DNA from: Lonicera japonica
Taxonomy: Eukaryota; Streptophyta; Magnoliopsida; Dipsacales; Caprifoliaceae
Reading direction: 5' to 3'
Length of the DNA: 64,000 nucleotides
NCBI GenBank assembly: GCA_021464415.1
Contig: CM038471.1
Span: 75,312,414-75,376,413, forward strand
In this document: positions 37,201 through 47,200 of the stretch, piece after piece
Layout: each line of letters begins with the position of its first letter
How positions within the stretch are numbered: position 1 is the stretch's first letter
Position numbers and translations under genes: made by a program
The notes under the pieces: generated by a model
Seen by the model: the letters and a program-made list of their open reading frames with translations, nothing else
The model's database searches: none
Told to the model about the DNA's origin: nothing

Positions 37201-39939
37201 TACACCTCCATATAGCCCGACAAAGCAGGGGTGGGTTGGCCCTATTCATTTCACATTACGTAATTTAGTATTTGTTATTGTAAAATTTTACTTCAGCTAA
37301 ACACGACTTTGTACATAAATAATATATATTTTTAAAAAAAAGGAAGCTAGTTCTTATTCATTAGCCGATGTAGCTGAAATTCTCAAACTACAGGGGCTAG
37401 CTATTATTAAACCATTGTGTATGTATAGTGTTTCCAGTATAATTGCACCACATCAATAATGCACTGGTAATTTATTATAACATCCCACTGGAAACAAATT
37501 ATATATAGCCACGCCACATATTATTTTGCACAAGATCGATGTTAGCACCTTTTAGTTGATATTCAGAAGGTGCTAAATGCATTTAGTACCTTCTGAGCAC
37601 CGACTGAACAACAACCAGAATGTATTTAGCACTAACCAGAAGGTGCTAAATGCATTTAGCATCTTCTGAGGACCAACTAAAAGGTGCTAAATGCATTTAG
37701 CACCACATGGACAGCAACCAGAAGGTGCTAAATGCATTTAGCACCTTCTGAATAACAACCAGAATGTATTTAGCACTGACTAGAAGGTGCTAAATGCATT
37801 TAGCACCTTCTGAGCACCAACTAAAAGGTGCTAAATGCATTTAGCACCACCTGGACAGCAACTTAGCACCTTCTGAACAAATAACCAGAAGGTGTTAAAT
37901 GCACAACTAGAAGGTGCTAAATGCATTTAGCACCACCTGGACAGCAACCAGAAGGTGGTGCTAAATGCATTTAGCACCTTCTGAACAATAACCAGAAGGT
38001 GCTAAATGCATTTAGCACCACCTGGAGCACCTTCTAAGCACCAATCAGAATGTGCTAAATGCATTTAGCACCTTCTGAACAACAACCAGAAAGTTTCTAG
38101 CCATTACCAGCACCAAGCACTTGCATAACAATTGTCTAATCTCTGTCGAATCTATCGAAATTCAAGGATTAAAATTAAATTATGAAGAATCTACCGAAAT
38201 TCAATCTACAAATTTAAAACAGTAGTTGTTTTAATTATCTTTTCCGATTGAATCTTTAGGCTCGATATCTATTCTCTAATGTCAATTGAAAAGGTAAAGA
38301 TATATTAAAAAATTTAATTGTCCACAAAACAATTCGAGATGTAAAGCAAAGAAACAGTAATGTCTCCTTATTTATTGATTTTCCCCCACCATTTCAAGGC
38401 CAAGTGAACTGTAACCTCAAATTAGCAGAGTTTCATTATTTCTCCAACATCAACCTCACCTTCCTCAACACCCACCACATCCACCGGCTACTTTTTCGGC
38501 ACACGGATGCTCACAATCGTCGACGCCTCCCTGAAGATAACCCTCATTCCGCACCAGCTTGGGGAGTTACATTGATGGGTGGGATTAGAGGAGTGACGAC
38601 GAGATGGAGTTTTCCAGCGGCTTGACTCATAGATTTGATCGCCTTTGATGAATAAATAAATAAAACGAATATAATGAATTTATATAAATGTATAGAGAGA
38701 GAAGGGGATTACGCTTTCGGGTTTGCCACTGATTTGAGCAACAGCTTTGGTGGCTTTAGAGAAGACGGAATCGACAGAACCAATGGAGCAGAGAGGAAAT
38801 CTGCGGCGAGATGTTTATTTAGGGGTATATTTGTCCATTAATATTTATCATTTTCCTTCAAATAAATTGATATTATGAAAAGTGTCCTTATTGTAAAATC
38901 AAATTATGAAATTAGTATTAATTCCTTTTATTAAACATGAGTCTATCCTTAAAATCATAAAACATTACGGAGCGAGACCTTAGAGCTTATTATCTCTTTT
39001 TTCACTGTGCTCACTTTAATCCAAATTGGATAGACCGTTAATAAATCATACGAAGAAGGCCATGTGCGTGCCACGTGCCAAAGTATGAGGGGCATACTAG
39101 GAAACCCATCTTATTTTCCCCTTCCCTGCTTCGTAGATATACCACATAGAGATCATGATGTAGAATGACATAAGATTGGAGGATCCCTTAATTGAGTTTA
39201 TTCTTGAAGACATAATCAATGTATAAAATCTCATAAAACTAAACAAGATTTTTTATTGACTATGGACTGCATTCAAGTTACTACATCTTTTTAAAAAAAA
39301 TCCTCTAAGCCCAAGCTAGGGCATTAGAGAAATGGCATAAATAACGAAAAAAGAAAGGTAGGGGTTACAAAAGGCCTCTCCCAAAGGCTTACAAAAGTCC
39401 TCTGAAAGGACAAAGAAAGTAAATCAACATAACTTGAAAATGAACAAAGCCTGTACAACAAAGTTAACCACTCAAGGAAAGCCAAAAAGGCCAAAATACA
39501 AGGCCGAAAAGCGATGAAGTACTACTTATTTTCACTAGAACTCTTAACTTGAGACAAATGAAGTAATTCATTCTTTCACGTTTCTTATTTCTAATACGCA
39601 TATCCATATGTCTCCTCTCCCACTATACCAGCGCCTTTGAAGAACGCGATCGATTGGGCATCAAGATCGCCAAACGTGTGGGCTGATAAGGCTGCGGCCA
39701 TCGTAAGCGCAGGAGGTGGTTTTGGTGGGGGCCGATCGCAATATCATCTTCGTCAAATCGGAGTATTCCTCGACCTTCACTTCATTAATAAGCCTGAATT
39801 CTTCCTCAATGCATTCCAATCTCCTGCAAAGTTCGATAGCGACGGCAACTTAATCGATGCAGCCACAAAGGAGAAGCTGAAAGCAGTTCTTTTGTCTTTG
39901 CTGGCATTTACGTTGCGACTACAAGGTAAGCTTGAGTAG
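32578..39939 (+). CDS. NQR: NAD(P)H:quinone oxidoreductase, FMN-dependent
   Basis: Soluble flavodoxin-like reductase that performs two-electron reduction of quinones to hydroquinones, limiting semiquinone and radical formation. Three exons: 32578-32677, 33109-33300, 39632-39939. They total 600 nt, 199 aa, against 196 aa for the Arabidopsis homologue. All junctions are GT-AG, phase 1. The FMN phosphate-binding loop GSLRKGSFN is at residues 19-27. Then NGTYPPAVEAFR, the flavin-contacting SPEYN, LKNAIDWASR, and the glycine-rich GGGFGGGRSQYHLRQ. These cover the whole family fold. Intron 2 is 6331 bp and hosts at least four delimited transposons: 33462-34843, 35995-36461, 36594-36975 and 37017-38996. 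A TATA box lies at 32483. The protein looks complete and intact. Confidence 0.96.
33462..34843. mobile_element. PIF/Harbinger-like non-autonomous element in NQR intron 2
   Basis: TAA flanks both ends (33459-33461 and 34844-34846). Termini: GGTTGCGTTTGAC at left, GGTGGTGTTTGTTTGAG read inward at right. Subterminal regions repeat CTGAAAACTGAAA (left) and CTGAAAACTTTAAG/TTTTCAGATTTAAGTGG (right). A CA microsatellite lies at 34213-34236. The interior minus-strand frames (34428-34671) are Ser/Leu/Phe-rich and resemble nothing known. AAATCTGAAAA-rich text like its right end also occurs at 52540-52630. Confidence 0.75.
35995..36461. mobile_element. hAT-type MITE in NQR intron 2
   Basis: A perfect 8-bp duplication GTTTTAAC flanks it (35987-35994 and 36462-36469). 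Termini: CAATGTTCTAAAAATCG at left, CAGTGTTTTAAAAATCG read inward at right. CTAGGCG-type repeats follow each end. Related left ends occur at 55211 and 63843. Confidence 0.92.
36594..36975. mobile_element. Tourist-like MITE, copy B, in NQR intron 2
   Basis: TAA flanks both ends (36591-36593 and 36976-36978). The left end is GGTGGTGTTTGGTGGAT; the right end is ACCAAACAGGCCC. Internal sequence is the inverse of the copy at 22610-22927, including ATAGATCTCGA and AATTTAAAGTTATAGTGT. Confidence 0.85.
37542..38095. repeat. array of short perfect palindromes (MULE copy 2)
   Basis: Ten units of GTGCTAAATGCATTTAGCAC, eight intact and two degenerate (first two), with CAGAAG/CTTCTG or CCACCTGG extensions. 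Spacers are ACAACAACCAGAA or AGCACCAACTAA types. It is the reverse-orientation counterpart of the array at 1218-1818. Confidence 0.9.
38400..38642. other. second payload segment of MULE copy 2, origin unknown
   Basis: GC content rises here. The plus strand has a 73-aa frame (38404-38625), and the minus strand reads continuously from the intron-like acceptor to a stop (LHLVVTPLIPPINVTPQAG). I recognise neither. Coding-like composition suggests another captured gene piece. Confidence 0.4.
38643..38812 (-). pseudogene. captured fragment resembling a plant MIF/MDL tautomerase gene
   Basis: On the minus strand, 38812-38713 reads SIGSVDSVFSKATKAVAQIS then GKPES. This resembles the segment of plant MIF/D-dopachrome tautomerase-like (MDL) proteins that contains ATKAVAxIIGKPES. 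At the end of GKPES a GT donor (38712-38711) begins a 70-bp intron-like stretch ending in AAAG at 38643. The next stretch (AIKSMSQAAGKLHLVVTPLI) is not MIF and hits a stop, so the payload is truncated or chimeric. The fragment covers only a small part of the roughly 115-aa protein. Assignment rests on a motif match by eye. Confidence 0.55.
39006..39631. other. 3' part of NQR intron 2
   Basis: No gene. The region 39290-39530 (AAAATCCTCTAAGCCCAAGC and following A-rich text) has the look of a LINE 3' end in inverse orientation, but no coding remains confirm it. Confidence 0.35.
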
Positions 39940-40329
39940 AAGTTGCCTTGGCAGCATTTTTATTCATGGAATTTGAGTTTGTGCCTGTGTTTATTTTAAT
40001 GAGATGTCATTGTTTGAAAACGAAATAAATTTTTTTTTTTGGTGGTATATTGTGCTCATGCTATATTTAAATTTTGTGTGTTGCTTCCTAAATTTAATGT
40101 GTGGATAGAACGTTTAACTAGCAGATGGGGAGGACAATGTTTTCTTACGTAATTTTAGAGGGAGAATGTTTTCTCATGTTATTTTTAAATTTTTTTGGTT
40201 GTCACGTATTGCTTAAAATATGGGATTCATATTAAATTCGTGCTTGTCAAAATTTTTCCCATCAACGAGTGATTGCCAGATCGGTTAAATTTATTTTTTC
40301 GGACGAATATGTCTTTGAAGAAGAAATTT

Positions 40330-42296
40330 GGGCCTATTTGGTGTATGTTTCTGACTGATTTTTTTTTAAAAAAATTAAAGTTGTGTTTTAAAAAGGGTGA
40401 TTTTAAATGCACCTACTAGATTAGGCTTTTCACCTCACTTTGAGAACACTTTTTTCTCACCTCATTAATTTTTGAAAAAGTCTTTCAACTCACCCCTAGG
40501 TGGGGTGAGTTTATTAAAAGTAATACCTCTATAAAAATGAACATTTAGTGACGAATAATTTGCCGTTACTTTTCACAAAAATTCAATTGCATATAATTCA
40601 TTAGATTATGAGTGGAATTTACGTGGAAATTAATTCTAAGCAAGTAAATGTTGAAAACTAAATTTCTTGGAAAATATTATTTTAACTGGCTATCTTCATT
40701 ACCTGTAAAACAAATCCATCAATAATTCATGCGAAACAGCGCTTGACACAAATCCATTAATAATTCATGCAAAATTTCATTCTTACTACAAGAACACATA
40801 ATCCAAAGTGCTAAATCACAGATGTTCCTCAAAACACAGAACCGAGTAAGGATGATTTTAAATGCACTTTATCAAAACAAATAAAATTAATGAAGAAAAT
40901 TTACATTATTTTGAAATGAGAAACAAAATCAGAGTTTCGGATAAAAGAATTCAAGTTTTGCAAAAGAAAAGAAAAAGAAAAATGAATGTTTTCACCATTT
41001 TTGGTCTTGCAATCTTCAATTTTACTGTTTTCGTTTTCGAAAAATATTTTCACTATTTTCGTTCTCGAAAAATTCATTTTCTCATTTTCATTTTCTAAAA
41101 ACATTCTCAGAAAACATTCTCCAAAAACGTTACTGAACGGGCCCTAAATCACAGATGTTCCCCAAAACACAGAACCGAGTAAGGAGATTTTAAATGCACT
41201 TTATCAAAACAAATAAAATTAATGAAGAAAATTTACATTATTTTTGAAGTGAAACAAAAGGAGATTCAATCTCAGATTCCAAAATGATGCGCTGGATAAA
41301 AGAATATAGATTAGTTTTCGTTGTAAAAGAATAAGAATTAAGAAAAAAGGGGAAAAAAGAAAAAAAAAGGAGTTTTTACACTCGCGGCAACATCATGAGA
41401 TTTTTGGTGGGGTGAGTTTACAGATCTCAATTAGATTATTTTAGGTAAAAAAACATTTAATGTAAAAGTTTTAGGTGGGGTGAAAAGCTTAATCTAGTGG
41501 GTGTATTTAAAATCACCCTTTAAAAACAGTTTTTAAAATTTGGGTGTTTGGTTAGTACTTTTTCAAACACAATGTACAGCTGGTTTTTTTTTTCTCTCTA
41601 TCTCTGTAAAAGTTAGTACTTTTAATGGAACAATTTGATACATGTACGAACATGATTTTTTTTAATATGAGTTTCATAATATTAAAAACCATCCGAAATC
41701 CACAATTTTTTTAGAAAAAAGTTTTTTATCAATTTGCTATTTTTTTTTTAAAATTACATGTAATTATTGTTTTAATATTTGAAAATTTCTTTTTCTTATT
41801 TTTGTATTATTAGAAAGTAAAAAATGCAATCGAGATAAATCACTTTATTCAAATAAATATATACTTATTACGGAATTGCTCAAGTTATATATATTTTACA
41901 AATTAACTACGACCAGAGCAATAAGAATTACAATTATTAAAGTTAACATAATATTGTATCCCACAATATGCACATATTGTCCAACTTCGACGGTCTCGAA
42001 TTTCAATTGTACCATTGTGTTGGTCCATCCATATAAACGAATGTTGATGGTCTCCATAATGGACAACGATAAAAGTAACGACCGTATTTCTTATTAATGC
42101 GCGCTTGATACATTGCATTTCACCAGCTTCACATGCACCGTAAAGTTTTTACTGTACACAACTGATATATCTTATTAAAACCTGACCTACTTTAGTAGAT
42201 CAAGCACTGTTCACTGACGGAAAAATTTTTTAAATGCATTTTGAAAATTTCAAACCAAACATAATTTTTTTTTAAAACATACACCAAACAGGCCCC
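40330..42296. mobile_element. composite TIR element downstream of NQR
   Basis: The left end GGGCCTATTTGGTGTATG and the right end read inward (GGGGCCTGTTTGGTGTATG) are inverted repeats. A second, inner pair lies at about 40390 and 41521: AAGGGTGATTTTAAATGCAC at left and AAGGGTGATTTTAAATACAC read inward at right, extending over some 45 bp. Between them a stretch of about 140 bp is duplicated directly (40796-40935 and 41148-41290), with CACAGATGTTCC and AACACAGAACCGAGTAAGGA. This suggests one TIR element inside another, with an internal duplication. No transposase and no clear target duplication. Confidence 0.6.
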
Positions 42297-43071
42297 AAGT
42301 GTTAGAAGATTATTATAAAAAAGTAGACAAGTTTGAAAAGAGAAAAACAGAGAAAATAGGGGAAAAAATATTGAAGTAAAAGAAAAAGAAGTTTAATGGT
42401 TGAATTCTGACATTGGAAAAGGATAAGTCTAGAGTGGGTTTATACAGTGTGATTTTGGATATAAGAAAATGGGCGCAAGTGCTTGTCCATAATTATATTA
42501 AAGTAAACGATATTTTTGTATTGTGTATTAGATAATTTTTATCAACCAAAAGGATGCATCTATGTTGTTGAATGGTCAATCACACTCTTATTATAATATT
42601 TTATTTATTTAATTTTATTGTGGTTGTTAAGCCTCACTAATCACTTTTATTACCACCATCCACGAGAGCTCTGGTGACCATTGTTGTACCCCCAACCAAG
42701 TACCCAGAGCTTCGGTGAGAATTCTTATACATTGCAAAAACAAATTTCTAGTTAAATTTATATTTTAATTTGTTTACAGATTTAGTGTAAAAATAATTTG
42801 CATTAAAGTATATATCATTAGTTGCTTGCGGATTTAGTGCGTAGCCAGATTTGCACTAAAATTTGTATCATAAGTTACTTGCGAGTATATAACAACTTAT
42901 TTGCAATATCTAAATGGGAACTCCGATGAGATCTTGGCGCTCCGATAATAGTCGTCGGAGTTTCAAGTAGTGACCGGTGCTTTTTAAAAAGAAATAAGGG
43001 TGGAAGAAGGGTATTTTATGTAAATAAAAAAATGTCCTTATTTTAAATAAAAATAGAAAATGTCCTTTTAT
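42297..43071. other. intergenic DNA between NQR and PIP5K
   Basis: No gene or delimited element is supported. A short repeat (TTTAGTGTAAAAATAATTTG, TTTAGTGCGTAGCC) near 42780-42860 is weak. Confidence 0.4.
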
Positions 43072-43074
43072 TTA

Positions 43075-43334
43075 GAGCATTCGCAGCGGATGTGGTAAAA
43101 TTTAAAGACAAATTTGCCTTTTAGTTACTAAGTTTTAAAACTGCTCCCAGCAAAAATGGCATAAAAATAGTTATACGAGCATCTTTTACCCGTATGAATT
43201 TTGAACTTAAAAAAAAGGGGGAGGGGGTGTGGAAATTTCCATACGAGGCTCACACCCTCGTATGGGTTATTTTTTATTTTTTTTAAAGAAAAGAAATGAT
43301 CCATACGAGGCTCTCACCCTCGTATGAGTAATTT

Positions 43335-43365
<31 letters not shown>

Positions 43366-43563
43366 GAAACCATACGAGTATTCTAGCCTCGTAATTTTAT
43401 TTTTTTTAGTATGAGTGTCCTTCACTCGTATGACTAAAATTTGAGAAAGTAGTAAGTTTACTCTCCCTCTATCATTCAAGCGTAATTTTTACCTATTTAT
43501 TTTTTTCACTGTGAACTCAACTATACTAAATTAGCCCATTTAACATGCTTAGTGTGAATGCTC
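43075..43563. mobile_element. PIF/Harbinger-type MITE with repeated CATACGAG hairpins
   Basis: TTA flanks both ends (43072-43074 and 43564-43566). Termini: GAGCATTCGCAGCGGATGTG at left; GAGCATTCACACTAAGCATG read inward at right. Inside (43170-43440) CATACGAG and CTCGTATG face each other repeatedly across 8-12 bases (for example CATACGAGGCTCACACCCTC, then GTATG), giving several small hairpins. It ends about 260 bp upstream of the PIP5K TATA box. Confidence 0.85.
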
Positions 43564-43820
43564 TTAATATATAAGTATACTGTGAACCCTTTTAACTCAT
43601 TGGCTCGTAAAATTAAATGTCACCTCTGATTATCATTAATGGCGTTCAAATGGTGGGGGTGACTAAATTGAAAACAAACTGCACAATATATTTTTTTTTA
43701 AAGAAAAAGAAAAAAGAAGCACAATGGCAAAAGTTGAAGTGTGAAGTACAATATCCCAATTTATGATTAACCCATAATCCAAAGTAACATCAATGCAAAT
43801 CCTTTCAATAAAGCTCAGTA

Positions 43821-43830
43821 CTATAAATAG
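43821..43830 (+). promoter_or_regulatory. PIP5K: likely TATA box of PIP5K
   Basis: CTATAAATAG lies 470 bp upstream of the PIP5K start. Transcription from about 43850 would give a leader of roughly 450 nt. That leader contains a 130-codon upstream frame at 43848-44240, unless an intron removes it. Confidence 0.5.
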
Positions 43831-44299
43831 AACTAGTATTTAGGCATTTGGTCTTATGGAATAATAGAAATGGAAAGCACATCAGCTTCACCAATTATTT
43901 CATCCTTCCAAATGTTAGGTTTGTTAGTTGTTTAAGGAGAAGAACACGGAAACCCCAGAAAACAGAAAAAATAATGCTAAGACAAAGAAAAAGGCAATTA
44001 TGGGTACCATTTCCTCTTTTGATTTCCTATCATTCTAACAAGAAGTCCAATTGTTCAGAATTTCAAATAATAATTTCAGCAATACCCGATAAAATCAACA
44101 CCAAATTTAACAAATCAAGAGAAGAACGCCGAACACAGAAACATACAATTGTTTCTAATTCGAGTTTTTCGGTGCTTTTGGTTTTATGTGCTAATGAAAT
44201 GTTCCGATTTCTCGTAAAATGGTTTTTGGTAAGATTTTGAGGGTATTATTAATGATGCCGAGAGAGCTTGATCTAGGTTAAGAAACGAAGAGAGCAAGA

Positions 44300-47200
44300 A
44301 TGAGCAAAGAACTAGGCGGAATTGTGAAAGCTTGGGAAGCAACGAAACGAAAATCACACGCGATCGCAAAGAAAAGATTCCCAACAATGTCAGTGGTGAA
44401 TATCGATGAGGAGGAGGAAGCTGATGGCTCAATTGAAGTCATCCAAACAGAGAAATTCTTTTCCTCTGGTGACATCTACATTGGCCAGTGGGCGGAAAAT
44501 TGCCCCCACGGTCAGGGAAAATACTTGTGGGCCGACGGATGTATGTATGTTGGTGATTGGCACAAGGGAAAAACAATGGGAAAAGGTAAGTTTAGTTGGC
44601 CCTCGGGGGCCACCTACGAAGGCGTATTCAATGACGGATATATGGATGGTGAAGGGACTTATATGGGTGTTTCAACGGAGACGTATAAAGGTACTTGGGT
44701 GATGAACAATAAGCATGGTAAAGGGGCTGCAACTTATGACAATGGAGATGTCTATGAAGGCGAGTGGCGAAAGGGAATGCAAGATGGGCAAGGGAGGTAT
44801 CAATGGAGTAATGGTAACCAGTATATTGGGAATTGGAAGAACGGAAAGATAAAAGGAAATGGAACTCTAATTTGGGCTAATGGAAATCGGTACGATGGGT
44901 GTTGGGAGGATGGATTTCCTAGAGGAAATGGAACTTTTCGATGGGCAGATGGGAGTTTTTATGTGGGGGTGTGGAATAAAGACCCAAAAGACCAAACTGG
45001 GACTTATTACCCTTTGACTTCCCAATTAGGTAATTTCGACTGGGATCCTCAAGAGGTTTATTTGGTTGATTTGAACGATTGTGTCCTTTGTACTGAAGAA
45101 AAGATTGTGATATATCCTTCGCAAAAGATGGTGTTTGATTGGAGCGGTGTCGAAGGGGAGTCAGTTCATAAGAGTCATCATTTAAGGAAAGGCTCAAAAG
45201 GAAGTGATAATAATAGACCAAAGAGATTATCACTTGATGGGAGGTTGATTAATGGTGGTATTCATAGTTGGGGTTCGGATTCTGAAGTGCTTAAGGCGTA
45301 TGCAGGTTCGGGTTCTGGGAGAGATATTGATGATGACGATTTGGAATCGAGGGGAACCCCGAACCAAATACATCAAACTAAGAGACAAGGGGAAACAATT
45401 TACAAAGGACACAAGAATTATGAGCTGATGCTTAATTTGCAATTGGGAATACGGTATAATTTTAAGCTAATAACATCATTCTTCTGCAACATATACTTGT
45501 GTTCATTTCGTTAGTATTTTTACCAGGGTTGAAACTGGGGGCATGACAGCACAGCCTCTAGTCCAGTTCAATAAAAAAAAATGCTAGAAATTAGGTAGAA
45601 GGTCTTACTACACATTGATTTTTACCAAAACTCCAATGAATAATATTTTTTTGAATGAAGGGCCTATTTTTAATTGGTAATTAGTGTAAGAGGCCTATTT
45701 TATTTTATATTTTAAATGAAAGTATTTGAATAAATTTAAATATCATTTAATTAATAAAAACATGTTATATATTACCTAAATTACCCCCTCTTTATGAAAT
45801 TTGCACAAAAAATATGAATATTGCAGTGAAATATGGACTGCAATATGAACTTTGCACTAGAAATATGGACTGCAAAGTTCACATTGCAGTAAAATATGGA
45901 CTGCAATATGAACTTTGCACCAAAAATATGGACTGCAAAGTTCATATTGCAGCAAAATATGGATTGCAAAGTTTATATTGCAGTAAAATATGGACTGCAA
46001 AGTTCATATTGCAGTAAAATATGGACTGCAAAGTTCATATTGCAGTGAAATATAAACTGTAAAGTTCATATTACAATCCATATTTTAATGCATATTGGTA
46101 TTTTTTGGTTTATTTTAAGGGTTGAGATGTCATTTTATAATAAAAAAAAAACACATGTCATATTATTAATAAAATAACAAATAGACCCTTTATTTATAAA
46201 AAAATTATTCATTTGCTTTAATGTGAAATTTTTTCTCTAATAAGACTTTTTTTTTTTAATTGTCCCAAAAAAATGCATATATATATATATATATATATGG
46301 TATGTCAGTTATGCAATATAGAAAAAATTAGCGTATTTTTTTGGCTAAGAAGTGGGTTCGGAATGAATTTTATTGGCCTACTTAAAATTGAGGAATAACA
46401 CGTTCCTTTCCATCAACTAAATTACGATTTGAGAGAAATATTAAACCCACAAAATATATCGCATAAACTTGACGAACTAATTACTTGTTGGTGCCACTTA
46501 ACAGACATTCAGTAGGAAGACCTGCCCCATCTCCACCTCTTGATTTGAAGCCAACAGCTTTTGATACTAAGGAGAAAATATGGACCAAATTTCCACCAGA
46601 AGGTTCCAAACATACCCCTCCTCACCAATCAGGCGAATTCAAATGGAAGGATTATTGCCCCTTGGTTTTCAGGTCAGAGGCATTTCCCTTGAAAATTAAT
46701 CTCAACTCTAATGGAAATTGGGTTATATACTGTTTTCACGTGATTTTGAGATAAGATTCAGTAAATCACTTGATTTAAGTAGTTTAGGAATTAGGAGTGT
46801 TCTTTTGAGATAAATCTTAATATTTTATTATAGATTGTGTCATTTCATAATCTGCTCTATAAGTTGGATTTTAGAAATCTGCTGAACTACAAAGTTTGAT
46901 CATATTTCCCCTTTGTTATTATTGGTCATTAAGACTTTCTCTAACTAAAACATGTAAATAAATAAGAATCTCACAAAAACTTAATTTACAATACATGATC
47001 ATGAAATTTTAAAATTTTGTGAAAAGAACTCAATGTTACATATATACACTGTCAGATCAAGTGGGAATTGTTTGTATGCAAAACATAAATTTCGTCACTG
47101 AAAATATCTTCCTTTAGGTAACAAAAATTGGTCACTATAGGGAAGATGTATACAGATAGTCCGTAGCAGAACCGGGCATTATATTATCTAGAAAGATTTC

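Larger units (their letters stand above)
37017..38996 (-). mobile_element. Pack-MULE-like element, copy 2, in NQR intron 2
   Basis: A perfect 9-bp duplication TTTTTTCAC flanks it (37008-37016 and 38997-39005). Read on the minus strand it starts GAGATAATAAGC, then TCTAAGGTCTCGCTCCGTAA, closely following copy 1 (439 onward) for about 170 bases. Its other end, on the plus strand, starts GAGGCAATTAGGCATAAGGG, matching copy 1's right end. The internal order is the same as copy 1 (payload, then palindromic array), but the payload differs. A 24-bp unit containing ACACCTCCATATAGCCCGAC is tandemly duplicated at about 37178-37222. It is antisense to NQR. No transposase. Confidence 0.9.

Noticed and set aside
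44184..45442. Several minus-strand and alternate-frame ORFs over PIP5K exon 1
   Set aside because: Shadows of the real MORN-repeat coding frame.
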